Part shown: one piece after another, positions 43,516 to 54,296 of the stretch
How the letters are laid out: each line of letters begins with the position of its first letter
Numbering within the stretch: position 1 is the stretch's first letter
Origin: Neoceratodus forsteri
Taxonomy: Eukaryota; Chordata; Ceratodontiformes; Ceratodontidae
NCBI GenBank assembly: GCA_016271365.2
Contig: CM057458.1
Span: 202,526,501-202,590,500 of the forward strand
DNA: 64,000 nucleotides
Reading direction: 5' to 3'
Notes under the pieces: generated by a model
What the model was told of the DNA's origin: nothing
Database searches by the model: none
What the model saw: the letters and a program-made list of their open reading frames with translations, nothing else
Position numbers and translations under genes: made by a program

Positions 43516-46407
43516 TGTAACCCCTAGGTGGCGGTACTCCTAGCGTTACACACCTGCCTTGCCTGGCCTAAATGAGGTTGAGGGGCCTGGGTTCCCAAAA
43601 CTTACTTTAACTGGTTCTTTTCCTTTAGGTTTCATAATGCGTAGTGCCTCCACCCAGAGTCTTACTTTAAAGTGGGCTAGCTGTTACCTGGTACAACCCC
43701 CCAGGATGTCATATCACCCACTATAACCATTTACCACCCCAACGCATGACCCAATAACATTCCCCCAGATTTCAGACATTTTTATTAAAGACTCTCTCTA
43801 ATAATATGCTCACAACACCCAAATTGCAAAACAGTAACAACAATATTTATTTGGGAGCATAGGCATTAGGAATAGGGAAACAGGAGCAGAGGTTATGCAC
43901 TGATTCTATTTACAAAATGTACAACTGATTAGATTGAATTAGTTGGTGCTGAAGAAAACCCTCCAGCTGGGTAGATACCAGTTAAGCAGAAAAAGAATCA
44001 CAATATTAGAAAAACAGGAATGACACCCAGAGCCCTTGCTATCTAGCTGCTGAACGATGATCAGATGTTACACATTTTATTTCCCCACCACTGGTACCAG
44101 TTCCCAGACGTTGTATGAAACCCTGCAATCTCACACTTTACCCTGGGTACCCAGTTACCAAAGTCCTGGGTGGTTGCAGGCCTGGTGGATGTTGCAGCTG
44201 GTGGCATTGGCCAGCTTTATTTGCATGAAAATTAAATCTTGGAACTTGGGTTTAAACAACTTATGTTTAAACTATTTACAGTCTCTCTAAGATGTGCAGG
44301 GGTTGCCCTGCGGTTAGCAGTAGAGCAGGGTTGTCCTGCATGTGGTAGACTGAATAATTTAGGTGAAAGTAACCAGCCAGCTACAAAGGTTGATGCTTGG
44401 GTTAGACATCCTGAATATTCAGCACATTTAAATGGTTAGTACACTCAATACATTTATAAGTTTGACACATCCGGTAGGGTGGAAAACTGTTGTTTCCAGG
44501 CCACAAAGCACAGTCTGAATTTTACTTTCGGGGTCTCAGTTCATTGATGTGGCATGTGGCTATGGCTGGCAGCTCCATGGGATATCTTGACCAAATTAAG
44601 TAGCAGAAACTGGACCTCCCAGGCAAAGCTGGGATGGGCCCCTTACTGAGTGCTCCCCCTTCCAGTCCGGATGGCTCCAGCTGATAATACATTTCAGTAC
44701 ATTTATACGGTATACCTCAGTACAGTTATACAGTGTGGGCTCACTATGGGTACCCCCAACACATTATGATCAGAACAGTTCCATATACAAGGTCACACCC
44801 AGTCTGGGCTGAAGGTATGTGCAGACATTGCTAAGTGTGAACCTAGAATGAGGTTACTTGAACAGTAGGCTGGGCAGGGTGGCCCAGATTAAGCAGATTA
44901 CTTTTGTCCTTGCACCCGGGTGGTACAAGCATATTCACTCAGGCTCCTCACAGTAGATCTTCAGCTGTGAAGGCTCCTGAGTGCTTCAGTTCTTTCACAA
45001 CTGAGGTTGTTCAGCTCTCTCACAGCTGCTTGATGTCATCTGGTTTCAGGTCCACATCTTCCCCCAATGTGGAATGGAGGGCTAGCTCTTGAGGGACATT
45101 CTGGAAACCCCCAGGCTAGCAGGCACTACATAAACTAAATAACTTTAACAACTAAAGAAGGCAACACCCCCTCCTGGATGGAAAGGGTTAGCTGGATCTC
45201 CAGGCTTGGCTGTATGGCTGGGGGCCAGAGTCCACACCCCCGTGGGGGTTCCCACTCAAATCTCCCTCTCGATCTGGCAAAATGCTGGAAAACACAGTCT
45301 CTTATAAAGCTCTCCTGAGGCTCCTGATTGGCTGAAACTTTCAGTTGCATAGTTTCTGACTAGCTGGAGGGCCTATCAATCAGGAAAATGAATTCTGCAT
45401 GAACTTCACTGGATGTACTGTTGGTTTGCTGTTTTGGTGCCTGAAATTAGGTCCCTGCAAGTCCATGAGTAGTTGATACTTTCCCATGAGCTTTGGCTAA
45501 TGTCCCACAAGTCCTGGCGTTGTCATTCTGGCTTTCTGATTGGCTGTGGCTGCTTGCAATGGCTGCTTAACTCACTATCCTTTAAGCAGATTAGGTACAG
45601 TTTCAAATTAAAAGTTCTGGTGCAGCCAGAATGAATAAAATATTGGCCCCAATGCACCACACTTGCTGTCACTGCACAGATAAAGAAAATTACTCAGTCC
45701 ATTTCCTGTCACTGCTGCCAATATTTAAGGATGCCTTGCAGCAGCAGATAGGCTGTCATTATCTGTCATTATCATATTTGTTGGTGCAGCCAGAAGCAAA
45801 GCATTCATTTTAAACACTTTCCTCCAAACAACATTTTCCCCCAAAACAAAACATTGCAAGTTACATTCTTATTTTAATTCAGAACACTTCTTTTGTTTCT
45901 CTTCATGGTCACAGCCAAGAACAAGCTTCCTCAAGGAAAGACAGAACCTCATGAATATTTAAAGTGATCGTGGCTCTGGCTCATTAATATTCATGAGCGC
46001 CATTCAAAAACAATTCAATGATCTCTTTAACGTTTTAAAGAGAGCAGGTGCTGAGGGCCTGGTCTGTGGTCACTGGGTCCCACTTACGACATGGGGATCC
46101 CAGGACAGATGGAACACTCTCTGGATGATCCCAAATACAAGCAGTCACTAGATCAAAGGTGCTGCTCACACCTTCACGATCCCTGCCACACCGAAGTGCA
46201 TAAATAAGCGGGTAATTGCAGTTACTTTTTATAGCCCTGCAGGGCTGGAGTTTTGCAAGGGGGCTGTGACTGGGCACCAGAGAGGGCAGAGAAGATTGGG
46301 ACCAGGATCAAGAAAAAAATGCAGGCACTTCCTGGCAGTGCTTGAGGAGGTCAGGAACAGGAGCTGCTGAACTACAGGTAAGCCCCCATTTTGGCATGGG
46401 GGTTACA
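43516..46407 (-). mobile_element. Long LTR-like element (possible solo LTR)
   Basis: The ends are TGTAACCCC (43,516) and GGGGTTACA (46,407), the TG...CA short inverted repeat seen in LTRs. Flanking tetranucleotides are ATAG and CTAG, one mismatch apart. On the minus strand, a CCAAT box (45,327-45,331), a TTATAAG (45,301-45,307) and AATAAA-type signals (about 43,846-43,851) come in LTR order. There is no gag or pol frame. At 2.9 kb it is very long for a single LTR, so a non-autonomous element or a DNA transposon with TAGTGTAACCCC ends is also possible. Confidence 0.4.
45301..45331 (-). promoter_or_regulatory. CCAAT / TATA pair in the LTR-like element
   Basis: On the minus strand CCAATCAGGAGC is followed about 20 bp later by TTATAAGAG. 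The spacing and order resemble a Pol II core promoter of an LTR. Functional use is inferred only. Confidence 0.35.
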
Positions 46408-46689
46408 CTAGTAAACAGGGACTGATTGAAAATGGGTTGTTTGAAGTTATGATTCTCTGTGATAGGGCAGTAGCAAAGAAACAGGGCAGCACCCGAAGCA
46501 AGAAAATAATGTGAACTGCATTCAAATTTTAACATATCAAAAGTCATTACTTTATTAAGACTGCAGGTGCAAACACATAATAGCCTTACACCTAGGCCAC
46601 CTAAAGAAAAGCAATCTGGTACATAAAGAAAGTGAAGGAGGCAATGAGAGAGAAAAGGATGGCCTTCAAAATATACATGATCAGCCAAA

Positions 46690-47790
46690 TAGCTAAAAAC
46701 AGAGAATGGTACCAGATCAAAATGAGAGATGTCAACAAAGGGCTAGGAGGGAAAAGTCAGAAGCAGAGGTGTGGACAGTGGAGGGGGTGAAGAAGGGGGA
46801 TAAGGTGTTGCTTCACAACATGGGCATAGAAGCACAAATCCAAGGGAGGATAGTTAGATTGAAGAAGGGAGAAAGAGACGGGGGGGGGGAGTAAATAGGC
46901 AAAACAAAAATACTTTAATGAGTATTTTTTCTTGGTATTGAAGGTAAAGGACCAAGGGGTACTATCTGACTACAGCCTCAAGGCCAAAAGGGCAGGGGGC
47001 ATTGAATTTAATATGGAGCCAATCACTAAAGTGAAGGCACTGAGGGATCTAACTGCTCTGAAGATTGACAAACCAACAGGCCCTAATGGTTTTCGCCTTA
47101 CAGTGCTAATGGAAATGTGGCAGGAGCTGGCTGCCCCATTGGCAGACCACTCTGACTATTCAGTGATAACAGAAGTGGTGACAATGGATTGGATGGCAGT
47201 TGATGTGGTACACCAGTGCAACAGCAGGAGCAGAGATGAGCCAGGATAGCCAAGTCATTCTGATATCTATAGTTGGCAGATAACTTGAGGTCATAATTGA
47301 GGAGATGATGGTGATGTTTGTGGGTACCAATTGATTCTAGGACAAAAAAAAACAGCATGGATTCATCATGGGGAGGTTGTGTCAGATATATCTGATCAAC
47401 CTCTTTGACTAAATCACAAAGGCATCAGACAAATGACAGACACTGAATGTTCTGTATCTGGACATTAGCAAATCCTTTGACTCTGTCCCACGTAGGAGAA
47501 TGGTTAAAAATTTGATGACCTGGCAGTGGGGGACAAGATTGCAAGATGGGTCGGGAACTGGTTGTGTGAGAGAACACCGAGAGTAGTCTTAAATGGGAAA
47601 TTCTCAAAGGTAAGGCAATTCAGCAGTTGGGTTCACAAGGGATCAGTCTTCACCCTAATACTTTTTAACCCTTAATTCGCAAAATTGGGAAAGGATCCAA
47701 GGGAAGTTGTGCCTATGTGCAGATGGCACACTAATCTGTGGTAGAGTGAAAAGTGATGAGGGATCAGGAAATTTAGGGAAGATCTGAAGA
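46690..47790 (+). pseudogene. Old, divergent CR1-like RT fragment
   Basis: The frame 46,932-47,249 contains ALKIDKPTGPNGFRLTVLME, matching the CR1 block LKxDKxxGPDGIHPRVLxE. Further on, in other frames, come KQHGFIMGRLCQIYLINLFD and YLDISKSFDSVPRRRMV (about 47,456-47,510), which is motif A with the Asp kept. There are many stops, and the subfamily is unlike the other CR1 copies here. 46,408-46,689 shows nothing recognisable. Confidence 0.7.
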
Positions 47791-48420
47791 GAGGAGAAAT
47801 GGTCAAAGGTCTAGCACCAAAAATACAGTACGACACTAGGCTCTTGTATGGTGGGTGTCCTCCAAGACACCTTAACGGTAAGGGCCCCACTACCTTACAA
47901 CACCATCAAGTCCCCATAGACATTTGTGATGGTCTCTGGATTCTTTTCACTTTCACTAGTGAGTGGTGTCTATATCCTGAAAGAAGAGCTAGTGTGGTAC
48001 CTCCATCCAAAGTAAGATTTAATTGGGCCTGGTGACTGGTCAGTACAACCCTCTGGGATACTGGACCTGCCCACCTCCCCACTGTGGTCACCCCTTTGAC
48101 AGACACCAAGCAAATGCAAGAACACCACCAAACTAGCATGTGCTTTTAACCTTTATAGTCATTGAGATATGGTGTCAACAGACTACTTCATAACAGGTAA
48201 CACTGAAAAGGAAAAGGGGGTGAGTGCAAGGCTCAACACATATCTGGGGTAAGATCTCATACTCAGGCTGGTCTTATGTTGCTCTTTACAGGCTCAGCCC
48301 ACATTATGTGCTCCAGTGGCTGCTGTTCATTGCTCTTCACATGCTCAACCTTCTTTCGGATGAGGCAATAAATTGAGGTCCCATCTGCCTGCTGTGGTGG
48401 TTGTTCAGGTGGACATTAAA
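47791..48420. other. Unclassified DNA
   Basis: No domain was seen. A short resemblance to the start of the 43,516 element was noted (GTACAACCC followed by GGGAT/AGGAT and C-rich text near 48,050). It is too weak to call a second copy. Confidence 0.3.
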
Positions 48421-48556
48421 GATCCCATGGCACTTCTCAAAAAGAGTAGGGGAATTTTTATTTGAAAAAGGGCTACAATACAACAGAATTACAAAAAAAA
48501 TTATCCAGATAACACTTGTGAAGACATCTTAATACAATTACACGCTAATACATTTA

Positions 48557-50318
48557 GGGCCAGATATTCAAAACTTTGCCCCGGGACTAAATTATCACTG
48601 CCCGGTGAGCAAACGTAGCCCAGAGTACAAAGCAAGCTATATTCAAAAGGAAAAGCCCAGGGCAAACAGCTTCTCAATATAGCATGGAAATGAGGCCGGG
48701 CAAACTGGGCTGGGAGTGCAGGGCAAACTTAACCCTGGAATAAGGCATCTCTGAATATAGCAACCAGGAAGTGCAAACCACAACAGCAACACAGTGCACA
48801 GCAACATGATGGTAGGTAGAGGTGAACTATGTGGCCAATGTGTGTGGCAGCAAATGTGTGGACCCAGTACAGCTGTAGGCAGCAGCGCATGTGAAAGTAC
48901 AGTGTTCAGAACTGTATAATGTTTCCCAAACTGTTTGCACAGATCTAACATGTTTGCACGGGTTTAGTGCAGGGCTAAACCATTAGCCCAGTGCAAACGT
49001 GTTTGCCCAGAGCTAAACTTTTCCATATTCAAAAGTGACATGCCAATGAGCCTACTTAGGAAGCCTCTGGGCAAACATCCTGATTAGCATCTCATTATGC
49101 CCTGATTTGCATGCAGGTTGCACTGCGCTAACGGTTTAGCCCTGCGCTAAACCCACGCAAACATGTTAGCACTGCACAAACAGTTCAGGGAATATTATTC
49201 AGTTCTGAACACTGTACTTTCTCACATGCGCTGCTGCCTGCAGCTGTACTGGGACAACACAGCATAGGCACAGATGGTGGTGGTACTGCATGCAACTGTC
49301 ACACTGTAGGTCATGCTACAGAGCACAGCAGACAGTATAGTAGCAAGGGGGCCAGTAGTGTGTGGACACAGCACTGCCTATGGTGTGTAGGGCAGTGCTG
49401 ATGACTGCACTATACACAGTGACAGGCCCAACATGCAGGCATTTACTGACAGTGGACATTACTGTTACGATGTTGTGTGACCCACAGATGCTGCACCTCT
49501 GGCATGGGATGCTCACAGTGACATATACATGTCCGTTTTGTGTGCTGTGGCAGTTGTACTGCTGTGCGGTATGTGGCCTGGGGGCATATATTATCAGAAA
49601 AGGCACACCGGTGTAGAGGTATTCCCAATACTGGCCAATGTGCACTGCATGATGTGTCCCAGCCTTGTGGCCACACCTGGTCTGTGGCACAGCCTGGCCA
49701 CCCGTACACTGTCCCCTCAACATCCTCCAGGCACACAGTGCTGCATGTGTGTGCTGGCATATGTTTGTGTCCACAGAAGAGTGGTCCACAGGTGTGTGCT
49801 GTATGGCCACACTGCCATGCTGTCCACTGGCGGCAGGGTCACCACTTACTATCTGGCATGGCTGGGACTGGTGGCAGATGAAGGCATCATTGTGATGCCA
49901 TCAGTGAGCAGCATGTTTCCTCTATGTCTGGCTTTGTCTATGTGTCATATTTATTTGTTAGGGTCGCGCAAAGCTGCGCAAAAGCCACACAAAACACCGC
50001 ATAAAGCCATAATGTCATGCAAAGCTGATTTCCCAGAGTTAAGACTACCCTTTCCTGGGCAGTAATGTGCACCGCGCTAAGTGTTGCGCTAAGTCACGCA
50101 AAACCACTTTGTGCGGTGCTAGTCACTGAATATAGCATTGCGCCTATATTCATGTTCACACCCAATCAGTTTTCCCCTTGCATACATTATGATTTTCCTC
50201 TGCGCTAATGCAGTTTGCGCACACTGTCTGGCCTTTTGAATATAGCAAACCCATGCTAATCCCGCGCTAAACCTATTCAAACAGTTTTGCCCGGTGCAAA
50301 GTTTTGAATATCTGGCCC
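48557..50318. mobile_element. TIR element C, sister of element A
   Basis: The left end GGGCCAGATATTCAAAACTT and the right end are reverse complements for 23 bp exactly and about 29 bp with one mismatch. Flanking trinucleotides are TTA (left) and ATA (right), an imperfect 3-bp duplication in the style of Harbinger TWA. It is 1,762 bp with no transposase. Many GCGCTAA / TTTGCGC-type motifs crowd the ends. The frames at 49,316-50,065 are Cys/His/Val-rich and lack any domain. Confidence 0.85.
48863..49253. repeat. Internal palindrome of TIR element C
   Basis: The left arm 48,863-48,981 (starting CCCAGTACAGCTGTAGGCAG) pairs with the right arm 49,133-49,253 (ending CTGCAGCTGTACTGGG) at roughly 85 percent by eye. 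The inner arms pair GGGCTAAACC with GGTTTAGCCC. The loop of about 150 bp contains the CCTAAGTAGGCTC-like text and is not symmetric. The element therefore carries a fold-back inside its TIRs. Confidence 0.75.
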
Positions 50319-50575
50319 ATAGTGTACAAATATAGTTAAGCAACTTATTTTAGCACAGAAAACCCACAATGATGAATTACCTCTTTTTGGGGGGGAGGAA
50401 TCAACCTGGATCCCAATGTTCACAATGAACCCATAAGGGTCTAACTTTCTCTCTAGAAAACACTTTATCACCCTTTTGCATTATGTTCTGTAAAGTAATC
50501 TTAATATTATTTAATACTTCTGTATGGGTAATAAATCTCTGGTGTGTCACCCAAATGCATCTTGAATGCTATATA

Positions 50576-52788
50576 TAGTATCTCAAATGGGGACAGTGAG
50601 AGGATCTCAGATCTAGAAGTGGGTAGCCATTTGGGAACAAGTGACCACCAAACAGTGTGGTTCATTATAAACTCAGATACAGAGTCAAGCCATACAAAAG
50701 TGAGGGTTCTGGACTTCAGGAGGGCTGACTTTGGCAAGATGGGAGAGTGCCTTAGAAAAGCACTAGCAAACAGGCTAGAAGGAGGGGTGAAGCAACAATG
50801 GGGAAATATCAAAACTGACATCACAGAGGCAACAAGCCTTTGTGTGAAGCAAATAAACAAATCAAAACAAAAGAAAAAGCCACTATGGTTCTCAAAAGTG
50901 GCGGTGAAGGTTAGGGAGAAAAAGATAGCATTTAGGAAGTGTAAGAAAACACAGAAGGAGCAGGACAGAGAACTGTACCAGTTAAGAAAGAAGGAAGCAG
51001 GGAAGGTAGTCAGAATAGCAAAGGCACAAACTGAGGAAAAGATAGCCAACTTGGTTAAGAAGAGGGATAAAACCTTTTATAGGTATATCAGGGAGCGTAG
51101 AAAGACAAAGGGAGGGATAGTGAGGCTGAATAGAATGGATGGTGGGTGGGCAGAGAGTGACAGTGAAAAAGCAGGGATACTGAATGAATACTTCTGTTCA
51201 GTATTCACAAAAGAGGAAGTGGGGGAGGTGCCTAATCCAATTAACAGAAGCACTCTGGAGAGGGGGATCGATCCCAGTCTTTTCACAGAAGAAAGGGTTC
51301 TGAAAGAACTCCTAAAACTGAAGGTGGACAAAGCAATGGGGCCAGATGGAATTCACTCCAGAATTCTAAAAGAATTAAGCAGAGAACTAGTGGCACCGCT
51401 GACTGCCCTTTATAACAAATCATGGGAGGATGGTGTGGTACCTGAGGACTGTAATAAGGCTGATGTGATTCCCCTTCACAAAAGCGGGAGCAAGACAGAG
51501 ACAGGAAACTACAGACCTGTCAGTTTGACCTCTGTGGTAGGGAAAGTGAGTGAATCACTTCTGAAGGAAAGAATTGTTGAGTACCTAGAGCCCAGTGGGG
51601 CACAGGACCCAAGGCAGCATGGGTTCACAGTGGGAAGGTCATGTCAGATGAATCTAACTGATTTCTTTGACTGGGTGACCAAAGTAGTAGACCAGGGAGG
51701 GGCTGTGGACATGGCCTACCTAGACTTTAGGAAGGCATTTGACACAGTCCCACACAAAAGATTAGTAGTCAAATTAACCAGCCTTGGAGTGGGTCCCAGG
51801 GTGGTAGCCTTGGTAAAACATTGTCTGAACAAAAGGACACAGAAGGTAATTGTAAATGGAGTCCACTCTGAAGAAAGAGGGGTTACTAGTGGGGTACTGC
51901 AGGGTTCAGTACTGGGTCCAGTCCTTGTTAATGTCTTTATAAGTGACATTGTAGCGGGACTGGAAGGAAAAGTATGCCTCTTTGCAGATGACACAAAGAT
52001 CTGCAAGAGGGTTGATACACAAGGAGGCGTGGAAAGGATGAGAAGGAACTTGGCAAGGTTGGAGGAATGGTCAGAAGTATGGCAGCTTGGATTCAATGCA
52101 AAGAAGTGCAAAGTAATGCACTTGGGAAACGAAAACCCAGGGGAAGGTTACACAATGGGGGCGAGGTAGTAACAATAACAAAAATGGAAAGGGACCTGGG
52201 GGTAATCATATCAGATGACCTTAAGGTTGGCAAGCAAAGTGAGACGGCAGTAGGGAGGCCTGGGAGGATATTGGGATGTATAGGGAGAGGCATCACCAGC
52301 AGAAAACAGGAAGTTGTTATCCCTCTGTGCAGACAGTTGGTGAGACCCCATCTGGATTACTGTGTCCAGTTCTGGAGACCCCATCTCCACAAGGACATAG
52401 ACAGGATGGAGGCAGTTCAGAGGAGGGCAACTAAAATGGTGCAGGGTCTGAAAGTGAGCAATACGAGGAGAGGCTAAAGAAGCTTAATATGTATACCCTT
52501 GAGGAAAGGAGGGAGAGGAGGGACATGATAGAAATGTTTAAGTACCTTAGTGGAATCAACAAAGTCCAAGAGGGTAGCATCTTTCAGAAAAAGAGATGTG
52601 CAAGAACAAGGGGACACAATTTGAAGATGGAGGGGGGACGGCTCAGGGGCAATGTGAGGAAGTATTTTTTCACAGAGAGGGTGGTGGAGGCATGGAACAG
52701 CCTTCCTGAGGAGGTTGTGGGGTCTAAAACTGTGGGAGAATTCAAGAATGCATGGGACAGGCATAAGGCAATTTTTTGTGCGGGGTAG
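50576..52788 (+). pseudogene. CR1 ORF2 (RT nearly intact, two frameshifts near the end)
   Basis: One frame of 541 codons runs 50,544-52,169; its first dozen codons come from the flanking element, not CR1. It holds the endonuclease end LGTSDHQTVWFI and a Lys/Arg-rich linker. The RT has DKAMGPDGIHSRILKE, NYRPVSLTSVVGKVSESL, QHGFTVGRSCQMNLTDFFDW and motif A AYLDFRKAFDTVPHKRLV. TSGVLQGSVLGPVLVN and motif C FADD (51,980-51,991) follow. Frameshifts near 52,165 and 52,455 move to frames that carry the thumb and C-terminus (RPHLDYCVQFWRP, ERRDMIEMFKYL, GEFKNAWDRHK). All catalytic RT residues are kept. Confidence 0.92.
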
Positions 52789-52910
52789 TAAGAAATAGGC
52801 TGTTGGTTAAATAGGATATGCAGCTTATCCTATAGGTAGGGGAAATGGGCAGACTAGGTAGGCCAAGTGGTCCTTATCTGCCGTCAAAGTCTATGTTTCT
52901 ATTTTTCTAT
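50576..52910 (+). mobile_element. Young CR1 insertion with intact 3' end
   Basis: It is 5'-truncated within the endonuclease at about 50,576 and ends at 52,910 with the terminal repeat TCTATGTTTCTATTTTTCTA. It lies in the Tx1/L1-like element, whose sequence continues on both sides. It is the best-preserved LINE copy of the window. Confidence 0.9.
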
Positions 52911-53059
52911 CTAATATCAGCAAAGACTACATACAATGTTTCAGCATTATATTTCCCCCAACCTCTGGAGGTGGCCCCATGCATTAACTCTGGATAAAAT
53001 CACTTCTTAAACAAGGGTTCAACCCATTCATTAGCTAAAAATTCCCAAAATGTTTTGGC
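52911..53059 (-). other. Tx1/L1-like piece between CR1 and hAT
   Basis: A short remnant of the host LINE. Continuity with 61,682 onward is supported by the 8-bp duplication ATGATTAC that flanks the hAT. Confidence 0.6.
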
Positions 53060-53067
53060 ATGATTAC
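53060..53067. repeat. hAT target site duplication, left copy
   Basis: ATGATTAC occurs at 53,060-53,067 and again at 61,674-61,681. Eight base pairs is the diagnostic duplication length of hAT transposons. Confidence 0.9.
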
Positions 53068-53120
53068 TAGTTGTGGGCAAAGTAGCCTCAATTTGCTCCA
53101 TTAAGTGATTCACGGAGTGA

Positions 53121-53285
53121 AGATGAATTTACGAAGTACTCCGCAATGCGCAGTGGAGTACTTCATGTTGTAATAGGTAACGCGAAGTGCATTGAAAACA
53201 ATGAATTTGCGTTACTCCGTGTTCCCAAACCACTACTCCAGCAATTTTTAGGCGAAGTACATTGAAAACAATGTACTTCACCTCA
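53121..53285. promoter_or_regulatory. hAT left subterminal repeats
   Basis: Two direct copies of GCGAAGTRCATTGAAAACAA lie at about 53,182 and 53,252. There is also a local palindrome, GAAGTACTCC...GGAGTACTTC (about 53,132-53,165). The right end has matching CGAAGT/ACTTCG motifs (about 61,537-61,600). hAT transposases bind such subterminal motifs, so a binding role is inferred. Confidence 0.6.
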
Positions 53286-53878
53286 CTTCACCTTGTTTTT
53301 AAGCTCCAAAGGCGAATTTTGCAGTATTCATGGGATTTCAGGTCACATGGGCTCTAGAGTGTTCTGCACAGCCTCAGTTTGGGGTAGTGTGTGTGCAGGA
53401 AACTGTAGGAGACAGTCTGCTTTGAGAGCTCTCTGTGATTCAAACCTTCTAAAAGCTGTTAAAAAAGCCTTTTTGATTAACTTTTTTTGCTCAAACTTTA
53501 GTTCATTAATTGTAGGAAACCCTCCTGTGCTCGTATCATTGAGCTTTTATTGCTTGTGTGTGGATTTTGAATGTTAATGTACAACATTGATTCTGTGTAC
53601 TGAGAGACAGTGGAAGTGTGCTTTGGGGGAGGGGCTTATCTGTGGTGTAGGTAGATTTACAGTAAGTTGGAGAAATAGGGAGTTCTTTGTTTTTTGGTTA
53701 TATTTTTCTTGTATGACTGACTGTGTTAATGTACACACAGTAATATTTTCAGTACTTGTCATTTTTTTGCTGACTGTGTGTGTGGACCTGGTGCAGCAGT
53801 GCATAATTTCAGGTTGTTTAAAATACATGATATGTTACTGAAATTTTCAATTTGCTATGCAGTACTTGTAGACAAATT

Positions 53879-53908
53879 GTGTGTGTGTGTGTGTGTGCAT
53901 GTGTGTGG
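53879..53908 (+). repeat. (GT)n microsatellite
   Basis: A GT dinucleotide run with one interruption, in the 5' non-coding part of the hAT element. It is of little functional weight. Confidence 0.9.
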
Positions 53909-54296
53909 TGCATGACATCAAATAATACACCTTTTATTGTGCCACATTGTAATTGCAGGCACTGCAGTGTGAACCTGCTATCCATTGCACCTTTGTAATT
54001 TTGTACTGCCAGTGTGGTATCTTTTCTTGGTTTTGCACTGCCGTAATCTACAGTCATTGCCCCCCCCCCCCACTGGCAAAAGGTATTCTTTTCCATATTG
54101 GATTGTTTGTGACTTGAGCACCATTAGTTAGTTAAGGTGTTGTTGAACTTGTTGTGACTTTGAGTCTGTATCTCTTGTTGAAGCCACAGTTGTTTTTTTG
54201 GCTTCACATCCAGCATCCCCCCGAGCCTCGGCCCCCACCCAGAGTGAACATTCCAAAATCTAAATTTGCTTAGAATATTCTTGTTGATCCCCCAAA

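Noticed and set aside
47791..48420. Second copy of the 43,516 LTR-like element
   Set aside because: Only a GTACAACCC...GGAT similarity was seen over some tens of bases; the ends TGTAACCCC and GGGGTTACA are absent.
49316..50065. Overlapping frames of 84-178 residues on both strands
   Set aside because: They lie inside the non-coding interior of TIR element C, are rich in Cys, His and Val without a motif, and occur in several frames at once.
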